Assembly (NCBI GenBank): GCA_000438075.1
Contig: FR903525.1
Span: forward strand, 1-64,000
DNA length: 64,000 bases
Direction: 5' to 3'
Origin: Clostridium sp. CAG:609
Lineage (GTDB): Bacteria > Bacillota_I > Bacilli_A > RF39 > UBA660
Position 1 is the stretch's first letter, and each line of letters starts with the position of its first letter. Below are positions 52,446 to 60,461 of this stretch, piece after piece. Both the position numbers and the translations under genes were made by a program. The notes beneath the pieces are model-generated. The model ran no database searches. It saw only the letters and a program-made list of their open reading frames with translations, and was not told where the DNA came from.

Positions 52446-52464
52446 TTTTTTATTGGAGGTAAAT

Positions 52465-52962
52465 ATGAGAAAGTTTGAAAAAATAAGTTATCCTGAATTT
52501 GTTAAAGTTTTTGGTGATAATAAAACTTTGTATGATGATTACATGCTCCCTAAAAGAGGGACGAAGTATAGTGCAGGATATGATTTTTTTGCTATTAAAG
52601 ATTATGTTATAAAACCTGGAGAAATAATTAAAATACCAACTGGGTATAAAGCAACATTTGAATGTGATGAAATGCTTTTGCTTGTTGTAAGAAGTAGTAT
52701 CGGTTTTAAATATAATGTAAGGCTTACAAATCAAGTTGGAATAATAGAAAGTGATTATTATAATAATCAAGACAATGAAGGACATATGTGGGTTTGTTTA
52801 CAAAATCATGGAGATAAAGATTTTACATTAAATAAAGGAGATGCATATGTTCAAGGAATATTTGTTAAGTTTTTAACAACTATTGATGATGATGTAGATA
52901 CTTCTAGAACTGGTGGTATTGGAAGTACAAATAAAAAGAAAGAAGGAAGTAAAAATGAATAA
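52465..52962 (+). CDS. dUTPase / dCTP-deaminase superfamily protein
   Basis: A 165-residue trimeric dUTPase-type protein. PKRGTKYSAGYDFFAI, VRSSIGFKYNVRLTNQVG, the residue group IIESDYYNN and KGDAYVQGIFVKFL follow the conserved motifs, with the catalytic aspartate region ESDYY in place. The usual glycine-rich C-terminal motif is RTGGIGSTNKK. ATG at 52465 is chosen for its GGAGG; the earlier frame is T-box leader. It sanitises dUTP if active. It being first in a T-box/metG operon is unusual. It overlaps the metG start. Confidence 0.8.
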   Translation: MRKFEKISYPEFVKVFGDNKTLYDDYMLPKRGTKYSAGYDFFAIKDYVIKPGEIIKIPTGYKATFECDEMLLLVVRSSIGFKYNVRLTNQVGIIESDYYNNQDNEGHMWVCLQNHGDKDFTLNKGDAYVQGIFVKFLTTIDDDVDTSRTGGIGSTNKKKEGSKNE

Positions 52963-54484
52963 AAAATATTACATAACAACACCAATATATTATCCAAGTG
53001 CTAATTTTCATATTGGTCATTGTTATACAACAATTATAGCGGATGCTATAGCAAGATATAAAAGATTAAATGGGTATGATGTGTTTTTTCAAACTGGAAC
53101 TGATGAACATGGTCAAAAGATAGAACAAAAAGCAAAGGAAGCCGGAGTTACTCCGAAGGAATATGTTGATAAAATTATTTTAAATGCTAAAGATTTATGG
53201 AAAAGTTTAAATATTTCATATGATTATTTTATTAGAACAACTGATGAAAAACATGTTAAAGCAGTTCAAAAAATATTTAGAAGATTATATGATCAAGGAG
53301 ATATTTATAAAGGCTCTTATGAAGGATTATATTGTGTTCCTTGTGAATCATTTTGGACTGAAACACAACTTGTAGATGGTAAATGTCCAGATTGTGGTAG
53401 AGAAGTAAAATTAGTTACTGAAGAAGCATACTTTTTTAAATTATCTAAGTATCAAGATAAATTAATTAAGTTATATGAAGAACAACCTGATTTTATTTTA
53501 CCAGTTTCAAGAAAAAATGAACTTGTTAATAATTTTATTAAACCAGGTCTTGAAGATTTATGTGTATCAAGAACATCAGTTAAATGGGGTATACCTGTTG
53601 ATTTTGATCCTAAACATGTTATATATGTGTGGATTGATGCATTAACAAATTATATTACATCATTAGGTTATCCGGATGAAAATAGTGAATTGTTTAAAAA
53701 ATATTGGCCAGCAGATTTACATTTAGTTGGTAAAGAAATTACTAGATTTCATGCAATAATTTGGCCAGCATTATTGTGGGCATTAGATTTACCACTTCCT
53801 AAGCAAATTTTTGGTCATGGTTGGTTAATAATTAATGGAGGAAAGATATCTAAATCTTTAGGTAATTACAAGGATCCTAGAGAATATATTGATGCTTATG
53901 GTGTAGATGCTGTTAGATATTTTGCATTAAGAGAAGTATCTTTTGGAAGTGATGGTAATTTCTCTGAAGAAGCTTTGATTAATAGAACTAATACTGATTT
54001 AGTTAATAATTTAGGGAATCTAGTAAATAGAACTATAAGTATGGCTTATAAGTATTTTGATGGACATGTGGAAAATCCACAGACTGAGGAAGATATTGAT
54101 AAAGACTTAATTGAAAGTGTTATTAGTTTAAAGACAAAAGTTAATGAAAAAATGGATTCATTAAAAGTAAATGAAGCTTTAGAAGAAATATTTAATGTAC
54201 TTAGTAAATGTAATAAATATATTGATGATACAACACCATGGTTACTTGCAAAAGATGAAGCAAAAATAGATAGATTAAAAACAGTTATATATAATATATT
54301 AGAATCTATTAGAATATGTGCAATATTATTAGAACCATTTATTAATCTAACTAGTGATAAAATATTAAATCAATTAAATACAAGTAAAAGAGATATTGAA
54401 AGTATAGAAACATTTGGTAATTTAGAAACTGGTATAGTACTTAATAAACCTGAAATATTATTTAATAGAATAGAGGTTAAATAA
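52955..54484 (+). CDS. metG: methionyl-tRNA synthetase
   Basis: Class I synthetase, 509 residues. HIGH motif: SANFHIGHCYTTIIADA. Signature KMSKS is KISKSLGNYKD. The zinc knuckle has CVPC and CPDC, the four-cysteine type. It lacks the C-terminal EMAP-like domain of longer MetG. ATG at 52955 has AAGGAAG; it overlaps the dUTPase-like gene by 8 bp. A Met T-box sits upstream of the operon. The tatD start overlaps its stop. Confidence 0.96.
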   Translation: MNKKYYITTPIYYPSANFHIGHCYTTIIADAIARYKRLNGYDVFFQTGTDEHGQKIEQKAKEAGVTPKEYVDKIILNAKDLWKSLNISYDYFIRTTDEKHVKAVQKIFRRLYDQGDIYKGSYEGLYCVPCESFWTETQLVDGKCPDCGREVKLVTEEAYFFKLSKYQDKLIKLYEEQPDFILPVSRKNELVNNFIKPGLEDLCVSRTSVKWGIPVDFDPKHVIYVWIDALTNYITSLGYPDENSELFKKYWPADLHLVGKEITRFHAIIWPALLWALDLPLPKQIFGHGWLIINGGKISKSLGNYKDPREYIDAYGVDAVRYFALREVSFGSDGNFSEEALINRTNTDLVNNLGNLVNRTISMAYKYFDGHVENPQTEEDIDKDLIESVISLKTKVNEKMDSLKVNEALEEIFNVLSKCNKYIDDTTPWLLAKDEAKIDRLKTVIYNILESIRICAILLEPFINLTSDKILNQLNTSKRDIESIETFGNLETGIVLNKPEILFNRIEVK

Positions 54485-55245
54485 TGTTTGTTGATACTCA
54501 TTGTCATATATTTAAAAGTGATTATGATAATATAGATGAAGTATTAAATAATGCTAGTAATAATAATGTAAAATATTATATTAATAATGGTAGTGATAGA
54601 GAATATAATAAAGAAGTATTAGAGTTAGTTAAAGAGTATGATAATATGTATGGAGCACTGGGTATACATCCAGAGACTGTAGATGATTATTCTTTAGATG
54701 ACATTGAATTTATAAAGAATAATTTAAGTAATAAAAAAATAGTTGCAATTGGGGAAATTGGTTTAGATTATCATTATACAAAAGAAAATAAAGATGAACA
54801 AATTAAGTTATTGGAAATGCAACTTTCTTTAGCAGAAGAGTATAATTTACCTGTTATTATTCATTCAAGGGATGCAACAGAAGATATAATAAATACATTA
54901 AAGAAATTTAATTGTAGGGGTACAATTCATTCTTTTTCTGGAAGTTTAGAAACTGCGAAGATATATATTAAAATGGGGTATTTATTAGGAGTTAATGGCG
55001 TTATTACATTTAATAATTGTAATATAAAAGATGTTATAAAGGAAGTTGGTTTAGATAATATAGTTTTAGAAACTGATAGTCCTTATTTAACACCAGTTCC
55101 TTATAGAGGTATGCAGAATAATCCATCACATATATTAGATATAGCTAAGTTTGTTAGTGAACTTTATAATGTATCTTTAGAAGAATTATCTTATAGAACT
55201 AATGAAAATATTAAAAGAATGTATGAAAGAGTGAAGTTAGTTTAA
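54484..55245 (+). CDS. TatD-family metal-dependent deoxyribonuclease
   Basis: A 253-residue TIM-barrel hydrolase (YabD in Bacillus). Metal ligands: FVDTHCHIF (first HxH), AIGEIGLDYHY (glutamate), PVIIHSRDA, GTIHSFSG and LETDSPYLTP (aspartate). It starts at the metG stop codon. The role of TatD enzymes is DNA 3' processing in oxidative damage and apoptosis-like pathways in some bacteria. It ends in a terminator. Order metG-tatD is Bacillus-like. Confidence 0.93.
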   Translation: MFVDTHCHIFKSDYDNIDEVLNNASNNNVKYYINNGSDREYNKEVLELVKEYDNMYGALGIHPETVDDYSLDDIEFIKNNLSNKKIVAIGEIGLDYHYTKENKDEQIKLLEMQLSLAEEYNLPVIIHSRDATEDIINTLKKFNCRGTIHSFSGSLETAKIYIKMGYLLGVNGVITFNNCNIKDVIKEVGLDNIVLETDSPYLTPVPYRGMQNNPSHILDIAKFVSELYNVSLEELSYRTNENIKRMYERVKLV

Positions 55246-55261
55246 TTTTACTCTTTTTTTT
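55226..55261 (+). terminator. terminator after tatD
   Basis: The arms AAAGAGT and ACTCTTT pair around an AT-rich loop and are followed by further T's. It overlaps the tatD stop. Confidence 0.75.
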
Positions 55262-55368
55262 GACTAATTTAAAGTGTATACCTTGACTAATTTAAAGTGA
55301 CCTTCCTGACTAATTTAAAGTGTATACCCTGACTAATTTAAAGTGAACCCCTTGACTAATTTAAAGTG
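55261..55368. repeat. five-copy 23-bp tandem array
   Basis: TGACTAATTTAAAGTG occurs at 55261, 55284, 55307, 55330 and 55353, exactly 23 bp apart each time. The 7-bp spacers vary. The 16-bp core is unchanged in all five. Spacers are too short for CRISPR, and no cas gene is nearby. Confidence 0.9.
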
Positions 55369-55419
55369 ACATAAAAAAATCCCTGTAATTAAGGAAAATT
55401 TTTTTATACTCTTTCATAG

Positions 55420-55880
55420 TATTAATTGCCAACATCTTCAGCATTAGGATATGCATTTGGATCTGTGCTCGTTACATAATTAACAAATTGTTTTTCTGTT
55501 ACTGTTTCTTCTTTTTCTGATGTAAAATTTAATTTATATTCTGTAAATGGTGGTCCTACTGTAATGGTTATGTGTGATGTGCTTCAGAAGATGAAGGGGC
55601 AAACCATCCGTCATAATAAAATGATTTTGTTGAATAAAATATTTTTCTACAATCGGTTCCCGGGCAAAAGTATTTTGTTGTTACATCTTTAGTTCCTGAA
55701 TCTGAGCTTCCGTAACTTACTGTTATATCTTTTGATTCAATTTCATTAACAATTATTTCTCCGTCGGCAAATGTGTATATATATCTTCTTGGATATCGTG
55801 TTGTATTTCTGTTAATTCATATTTTTCTGGTATGGTTACTGTTTTTGTTACATACATTTTTACATCCAAATAGATGGGAA
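55420..55880 (-). pseudogene. decayed secreted or surface protein gene
   Basis: On the minus strand several broken frames read as beta-rich text: VTIPEKYELTEIQHDIQ, then in a shifted frame YTFADGEIIVNEIESKDITV and DVTTKYFCPGTDCRKIFY, then again shifted PPFTEYKLNFTSEKEETV and KQFVNYVTSTDPNAY. At least three frameshifts or stops interrupt it. The frames keep a coding-like composition, so the decay looks recent. The CPGTDC cysteines suggest an extracytoplasmic protein. Downstream of an HTH remnant, it may be one former gene or two. Confidence 0.6.
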
Positions 55881-56029
55881 TTAAATAAATAATCATCAGT
55901 TGGCCAACTTTTTAATGTAGTTTTTTATACTTTCGGTTTTCTGTACTTGTTTCAAGCATCATTGCCAAATTACTGTTTAATTTATTTTGAATATTATTAT
56001 TTTTGTTTTGAATCTCTGCTTTTTTAATT

Positions 56030-56205
56030 AATGTTCATTCTATAAATAATTAAGTGTATTGGCTATGTGATTAATATAGTCAACTCTGGTATTTTTTTAG
56101 CATTTTCTAACCTTGATACATATGTAGTTGTGGTGCCTAATTTTTCCGCCAGTTCTTCTTGAGTCTTATAATACCTTATATTATTTGAAACTTAGTCTAT
56201 GGCGT
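56030..56205 (-). pseudogene. decayed XRE-type regulator fragment
   Basis: The minus strand encodes YYKTQEELAEKLGTTTTYVS followed by RLENAKKIPELTIL, clearly a lambda-repressor-type helix-turn-helix. It has a stop codon shortly after the apparent start and a frameshift after LTIL; the shifted frame continues HIANTLNYL. It lies upstream of the decayed secreted-protein gene in the same direction. Together they look like a dead accessory cassette. Confidence 0.65.
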
Positions 56206-56317
56206 CCATACTAAATAACTTACTTAGATTTTATTAATTTTTGTATAAAAGTCCCATAGTATCTTTGTAGCAATATACATTTTGTAAATTCTATGTTTTA
56301 TGTGTAATTATTGGTAA

Positions 56318-56346
56318 TTGATTTATGAGTTATTAAATGATATAAT
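56318..56346 (+). promoter_or_regulatory. promoter of the 3D-domain gene
   Basis: TTGATT and TATAAT are 17 bp apart, about 30 bp upstream of the start codon. Confidence 0.6.
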
Positions 56347-56374
56347 TTAGTTATCCGAAGAGGTGAATACATTT

Positions 56375-56902
56375 ATGAAAGTAGTAAATTATTTTGTTAG
56401 AATGTTTCTACTGTTATTTGTTCTTATTATTGCTAAGAGTAGTACTGATATAAGAGATGTAGCAGTTGAAAATAATAATACTAATAAAACAATTAATTTA
56501 ACAACTATGGCAATGAAAGTTGAAGAAAATGAAGAGATACAAAAATATACTGCAATTAATACATACACTGGTGATTTAACTGGTTATGCTTATAATTGTC
56601 CATTATGTGGTGGAAAGCTTGGATGTTTACCTAGTTATAATATAATGGACGGTACTACGAAGTATACTGATGTTAAATATGGTGAAGTAAATATCGTTGC
56701 ATCAAGTAGTAATCTTCCATGTGGTTCTATTGTTAGTTTTTATAGTGATAGAGTTGGTGACGGAAGAATAGTTGCAATAGTACTTGATCGTGGTGTACGT
56801 GGTAATTCCCTTGATTTACTTACCCCGAGTGAAGAATATGCTTCAAAGTATATTGGAAGAAGTAAAATTACATATGATGTTTTAAGGAGCGGGTGGGAGT
56901 AA
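56375..56902 (+). CDS. 3D-domain cell-wall protein
   Basis: A 175-residue exported protein with an N-terminal membrane or signal segment (VRMFLLLFVLIIA). The C-terminal 3D domain, a lytic transglycosylase-like beta barrel, reads LTGYAYNCPLCGGKLGC, VNIVASSSNLPCGSIVSF and VAIVLDRGVRGNSLDLL. In Bacillus the corresponding gene between tatD and ksgA is yabE, which also has a G5 domain; that domain is missing here and rnmV is absent. ATG at 56375 has GAGGTG. The stop overlaps the ksgA frame. Confidence 0.8.
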   Translation: MKVVNYFVRMFLLLFVLIIAKSSTDIRDVAVENNNTNKTINLTTMAMKVEENEEIQKYTAINTYTGDLTGYAYNCPLCGGKLGCLPSYNIMDGTTKYTDVKYGEVNIVASSSNLPCGSIVSFYSDRVGDGRIVAIVLDRGVRGNSLDLLTPSEEYASKYIGRSKITYDVLRSGWE

Positions 56903-57699
56903 TACTACCCGATAATTTATTTATGAAAGCAAAGAAGAGTTTAGGACAAAATTTTTTAATTGATAATAATGTAATTAAAAAAATAGTAAGTGAAGTAGAT
57001 GCATTACCTGGAGATTTAGTTATTGAAATTGGACCTGGTAGGGGAGCTTTAACTAAGAGGTTATTATCTTTAGGTTGTAAGGTAATTGCATATGAAATAG
57101 ATACTGACTTACGTTTTGTGTTAGATAATTTAAATGGTGATGTTAAGGTTATATATAAAGATTTTTTAACTAGTGATATAAGTGAAGATATAAAGAGTGT
57201 AGAATATAATAACTTATATTTAGTGGGTAATTTACCATATTATATAACAACACCAATTATAGAACATGTAATAGAATCTAAAATAAATTTTAAGAAATTT
57301 ACTATAATGGTTCAAAAAGAAGTAGCGGATAGATTCTTGGCTAGTACAGGTACTAGAGACTATGGTTATATAACATTAGTACTTAAATATTATTTTAACA
57401 TAAAGAAAGTATGTGATGTATCAAAGTATTCATTTAATCCAGTACCTAAAGTAGAAAGTAGTGTTGTCAGCTTTCTTACGAAAGAGAGGGTTGAAGAAAT
57501 AGATACTTTAGAATACTTTAAATTTTTAAAAAATATGTTTAGGTTTAAAAGAAAGAATATTAGAAATAATATAAATGGTATATATGATATAGAAAAAATT
57601 AATAATACATTAAATAAATATGGGTTAAGTGTAAGTAATAGAAGTGAAGAATTAAGTGAAGAGATATTACTTGATGTATTTAAGAATTCTTTGAAGTAG
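56893..57699 (+). CDS. ksgA: 16S rRNA dimethyladenosine transferase
   Basis: Dimethylates two adjacent adenosines in the 3' hairpin of 16S rRNA. AKKSLGQNFLIDNNVIKKIV is the family N-terminus; motif I is VIEIGPGRGALTKRLL; the catalytic NLPYYITTPII follows, then FTIMVQKEVADRF. The start is uncertain: GTG at 56893 has AAGGAG close by, but ATG at 56923 gives the common N-terminus MKAKKSLGQNFL. The two differ by ten residues. The length of 258-268 residues is normal. Confidence 0.94.
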   Translation: MGVILPDNLFMKAKKSLGQNFLIDNNVIKKIVSEVDALPGDLVIEIGPGRGALTKRLLSLGCKVIAYEIDTDLRFVLDNLNGDVKVIYKDFLTSDISEDIKSVEYNNLYLVGNLPYYITTPIIEHVIESKINFKKFTIMVQKEVADRFLASTGTRDYGYITLVLKYYFNIKKVCDVSKYSFNPVPKVESSVVSFLTKERVEEIDTLEYFKFLKNMFRFKRKNIRNNINGIYDIEKINNTLNKYGLSVSNRSEELSEEILLDVFKNSLK

Positions 57700-57712
57700 G
57701 AATTCTTTTTTA
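57682..57712 (+). terminator. terminator after ksgA
   Basis: The arms AAGAATTC and GAATTCTT pair around a 10-nt loop, with T's following. The stop codon lies in the loop. Confidence 0.7.
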
Positions 57713-57744
57713 TTTTAATCATATAATTTATTGGTGATTATTAA

Positions 57745-58521
57745 GTGAATATTAAAGTAGGAGATTATGTAACTAGGAATAGTTATAATAATGATACAGT
57801 TTTTAAAGTAATTAAATTAAAAGATGGTATTGTTTATTTAAAAGGGGCTGAAGTTAGATTAATAGCAGATGCTTATTTAGATGATTTAGAAATAGTAGAA
57901 GATGTAATAGAAGATGATGATATTGATGAATTAGAGGTTAAAGATGAGTTATTAGAACGGGGAGAATATTTTTATTTACCAGCGAAGGTATTACATATAG
58001 ATGGAGATAGTGAATATTTAAATAGGTGTTTAAAGTTTTATAAAAGAAATGGTATTATGGCAATAGGTAAAAAGATAAATGAAAAGAATATATATGAGCA
58101 ATTACCTATACTTTTAAAAGAATATAAACCTGATATAGTGGTTATAACTGGACATGATGCTTATTACAAGAAAAAAGGAGATTTAAATGATATAAATAAT
58201 TATAAGAATTCAATTTATTTTGTAAAAGCAGTTAAGGCTGCGAGAAATTATGAGAAAAGTCATGAAAAGTTAGTTATTATTGCTGGAGCTTGTCAGAGTG
58301 ATTATGAAGAATTAATTAAAGCAGGAGCTAATTTTGCATCAAGTCCTAAAAGGATTAATATTCATGCATTAGATCCGGCGATTATTGCAAGTAGTATTTC
58401 TTTGACAGAGAGAAATAAAGAAATTGATTTAAAGAGGTTACTTGAAAAAACTAAATATAAAGAAGAAGGTATGGGGGGACTTATTTGTAATGGGCTTATG
58501 TATGTTGGTTATCCAAGGTAG
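57745..58521 (+). CDS. yabG: sporulation-specific protease YabG
   Basis: A 258-residue protein of the YabG peptidase U57 family, which processes spore-coat proteins in Bacillus and pro-SleC/CspBA in Clostridioides. The N-terminal beta domain (KVGDYVTRNSYNNDTVFKVI) precedes the core: YLNRCLKFYKRNGIMAIGKK, PDIVVITGHDAYY, KLVIIAGACQSDYEELIKAG, NFASSPKRINIHALDPAII. The GTG start at 57745 has GGTGAT. The position between ksgA and veg is as in Bacillus. It is strong evidence for sporulation. Confidence 0.93.
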   Translation: MNIKVGDYVTRNSYNNDTVFKVIKLKDGIVYLKGAEVRLIADAYLDDLEIVEDVIEDDDIDELEVKDELLERGEYFYLPAKVLHIDGDSEYLNRCLKFYKRNGIMAIGKKINEKNIYEQLPILLKEYKPDIVVITGHDAYYKKKGDLNDINNYKNSIYFVKAVKAARNYEKSHEKLVIIAGACQSDYEELIKAGANFASSPKRINIHALDPAIIASSISLTERNKEIDLKRLLEKTKYKEEGMGGLICNGLMYVGYPR

Positions 58522-58527
58522 GTGGAT

Positions 58528-58740
58528 ATGAATATTAATATTATAAAAGAAGAAATACGCAGTAAGTTAAATAAGAGGGTTTTAGTAAGTGTTTATGGTC
58601 TTAGAAATAAGATTGAAAGATATGAAGGTGTTCTTTATAAAGTTTATCCGAATTTATTTACAGTTCTTGTTAATGGGGATGAAAAGAGTTTTTGTTATAG
58701 AGATGTTATAACAGGTGATGTAAAAGTGAAGGTTTTGTGA
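58528..58740 (+). CDS. veg: Veg-family protein
   Basis: A 70-residue small beta-barrel protein. EIRSKLNKRVLVSVYGLRNK, followed by IERYEGVLYKVYPNLFTV, matches the Veg pattern K-R-x-x-x-x-x-x-G-R-x-K-x-x-x-x-G-x-x-x-x-x-Y-P-x-x-F. In Bacillus Veg stimulates biofilm genes through SinR and is very highly expressed. ATG at 58528 has AGGTAGG; the frame could begin two codons earlier at GTG. It directly follows yabG. Confidence 0.85.
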   Translation: MNINIIKEEIRSKLNKRVLVSVYGLRNKIERYEGVLYKVYPNLFTVLVNGDEKSFCYRDVITGDVKVKVL

Positions 58741-58748
58741 AATTTGTG

Positions 58749-58777
58749 TTGCGATTATGTGAAAAATAGGGTATAAT
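58749..58777 (+). promoter_or_regulatory. promoter of spoVG
   Basis: TTGCGA and TATAAT are separated by exactly 17 bp, about 34 bp upstream of the spoVG start. It looks like a vegetative (sigma-A-type) promoter; no sigma-H motif was evident. Confidence 0.65.
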
Positions 58778-58810
58778 TATAAGTGTAAACAACATAAGGA
58801 GGTATAAAGA

Positions 58811-59089
58811 ATGGAAATTACAAAATTAGAAGTTTTTAGAAGGGAAAGAGAAGGCTCTAGACTAAAAGCATTTGTTGATTTTACTTTAGATGATTGCTTA
58901 GCTATACGTGGTGCAAAAATTATTCAAGGAAATGAAAGATTATTTGTTTCTATGCCAAGTAAAATGAATAAAGAAGGCAAAGAAGAAAATATGGTATTTC
59001 CAACAAATAAGGAAACTAGAGAAAAGTTTGAAAATGTTATATTAGCTAAATATGATGAAATGGTAAAAGAAGAAGTTAATGAAGGTTAA
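58811..59089 (+). CDS. spoVG: SpoVG RNA/DNA-binding regulator
   Basis: A 92-residue dimeric regulator. KAFVDFTLDDCLAIRGAKII, QGNERLFVSMPSK and VFPTNKETREKFENVILAKY match SpoVG. In Bacillus it affects asymmetric septation; in Listeria and Borrelia it is a nucleic-acid-binding regulator of virulence and metabolism. AAGGAGG is well placed. It has its own promoter and is followed by an overlapping terminator. In Bacillus purR, ridA and spoVG follow ispE; here it follows veg directly. Confidence 0.95.
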   Translation: MEITKLEVFRREREGSRLKAFVDFTLDDCLAIRGAKIIQGNERLFVSMPSKMNKEGKEENMVFPTNKETREKFENVILAKYDEMVKEEVNEG

Positions 59090-59101
59090 CTTCTTCTTTT
59101 A
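59070..59101 (+). terminator. terminator overlapping the spoVG stop
   Basis: The arms AGAAGAAGTTAA and TTAACTTCTTCT pair around a 6-nt loop, followed by T's. The first arm lies in the last codons of spoVG. Confidence 0.75.
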
Positions 59102-59109
59102 AATAGAGA

Positions 59110-59195
59110 TATTCCTTTGAAAAAATGTAATGTTGAGGTAATTATTCCTTTGAAAAAATGCAATTTAGTGTATTTATTCCTTTGAAAAAATACTT
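59110..59195 (+). repeat. three-copy tandem repeat of about 32 bp
   Basis: TATTCCTTTGAAAAAAT occurs at about 59110, 59143 and 59175. Spacers of 14-16 bp differ. It is intergenic, between the spoVG terminator and the next promoter. Confidence 0.8.
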
Positions 59196-59265
59196 GTACA
59201 TTCTTTAAAATCTTGATTTTTCCTAGGAATTATCTAGGTTTTGTTGTTTTCAACTTTCAGAGCAT

Positions 59266-59294
59266 TTGACATACAATAGATATTGTGGTAGAAT
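59266..59294 (+). promoter_or_regulatory. strong promoter before the hypothetical gene at 59327
   Basis: TTGACA and TAGAAT are separated by exactly 17 bp. This is the closest match to the sigma-A consensus seen in the window. Confidence 0.75.
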
Positions 59295-59326
59295 TAAAAA
59301 ACGTCGCTTTAAAAGGAGAGATAAAA

Positions 59327-59806
59327 ATGTTATATAAAATTCAATATGTTTTTGATCGTGATGCAAATAGAAAAGAAGTTTTAGAAGGAGCAAAAGTATT
59401 TCAATTTGATGGTAGGAATACTACTGTTAAAGAAATATATGTTGGTATTCAATTAGATTTTGATTCTATTTACTATAATCAAGAAAATGCTCAATTAATT
59501 GGAGTAAGAAATAGAGAAGTATTCAAGGCTCAATATGAAAAATATGAAGCTGCTGGTGTTATTTATTTTCCTCAAACTGGTGAATATGAATTCCTAGAAG
59601 AAGGAGATATTGTACTTCCTTGGGTTAGTAATGAATTAATCGAAGATACATTAGAAAGTGCTTTACAAATATATAGAAATGAAGCGACTGATAATATTTT
59701 AAAGCAAAAATTAGATTTACAACTATCTTATGTTGAAACATTAGAACCAGATGATCCATTAATTGAATTAAATGATTTATATAGATCAAGAACACAATCA
59801 AGTAGA
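59327..59806 (+). CDS. hypothetical protein
   Basis: A 160-residue acidic cytosolic protein with no recognised domain. Beta-rich N-terminal half (YKIQYVFDRDANRKEVLEGA, VFQFDGRNTTVKEIYVGIQL), then a helical C-terminus (LESALQIYRNEATDNILKQK). No signal peptide. AAGGAG precedes ATG 59327, which replaces an earlier, unsupported start. It has a strong own promoter and a terminator, so it is probably well expressed as a single gene. The end may lie at the stop at 59807-59809. Function unknown. Confidence 0.65.
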
Positions 59807-59829
59807 TAATAATTGTCTACTTCTTTTCA
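59800..59829 (+). terminator. terminator after the hypothetical gene
   Basis: The arms AAGTAGA and TCTACTT pair around a 9-nt loop containing the stop codon. Confidence 0.65.
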
Positions 59830-59852
59830 TATAATTAAATGGTGATAATTAT

Positions 59853-60131
59853 ATGAAAGAAGGGACTTATGGAACACATGAAGTTAAAATAGTTGATAGG
59901 AGTATGATATCTATAACTGGTGTTGCTAAATTGGTTAGTTTTGATGATGAAGAGTTTTTGATGGAAACAATAATGGGTAATTTAAGAATTCTTGGTAGTA
60001 CTTTAGAGTTACTTAAGTTAGATACCACTGATGGTATAGTTAAAATAAAGGGGAAAATTAATTCATATACTTATATAGATGAAAAGATTAAGAATAAAGA
60101 ATCTAGTATTATAAATAAGTTATTTAAATGA
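59853..60131 (+). CDS. yabP: sporulation protein YabP
   Basis: A 92-residue protein of the YabP/YqfC family. HEVKIVDRSMISITGVAKLV, SFDDEEFLMETIMGNLRILG, STLELLKLDTTDGIVKIKGK and a final INKLFK follow the Bacillus YabP pattern closely. In Bacillus YabP is needed for spore cortex or coat formation under sigma-E. GGTGAT lies before ATG. It overlaps yabQ by 4 bp. Confidence 0.93.
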   Translation: MKEGTYGTHEVKIVDRSMISITGVAKLVSFDDEEFLMETIMGNLRILGSTLELLKLDTTDGIVKIKGKINSYTYIDEKIKNKESSIINKLFK

Positions 60132-60394
60132 ATAGTTATGTTCAAGTAATATCTTTATTAGTATCTTTTATATATGGTATAGTTTTTTATATATTATCAA
60201 AGTTTAATAAATATATAATTAGTAATAAAAATAATATTGTCAAGTTGTTGGTAACAACAGTCTATGTGGTTGATATGGTTATAATATATATATTTATTAT
60301 GTATAAGATTAATTTTGGTAATATACATCCTTATTTTATTATATCTTTAATATTGGGTTTTGTTTTGTCAATTAAGTGTAAATTTATTAAATAA
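60128..60394 (+). CDS. yabQ: spore membrane protein YabQ
   Basis: An 88-residue protein with three predicted transmembrane helices (VQVISLLVSFIYGIVFYILS, VTTVYVVDMVIIYIFIM, YFIISLILGFVLSIKC). YabQ is a sigma-E membrane protein required for cortex formation. The assignment rests on topology, size and position directly after yabP; sequence similarity is weak. It is shorter than the Bacillus protein. ATG overlaps the yabP stop region. Confidence 0.75.
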   Translation: MNSYVQVISLLVSFIYGIVFYILSKFNKYIISNKNNIVKLLVTTVYVVDMVIIYIFIMYKINFGNIHPYFIISLILGFVLSIKCKFIK

Positions 60395-60461
60395 ATATTG
60401 TATTATTCTTTACAATATTTTTTTTTTGTTGTATAGTGCAGTTAAGAATGGAGATGAATTA

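Noticed and set aside
55261..55368. CRISPR array
   Set aside because: Core of 16 bp and spacers of 7 bp are far too short, and no cas gene is present.
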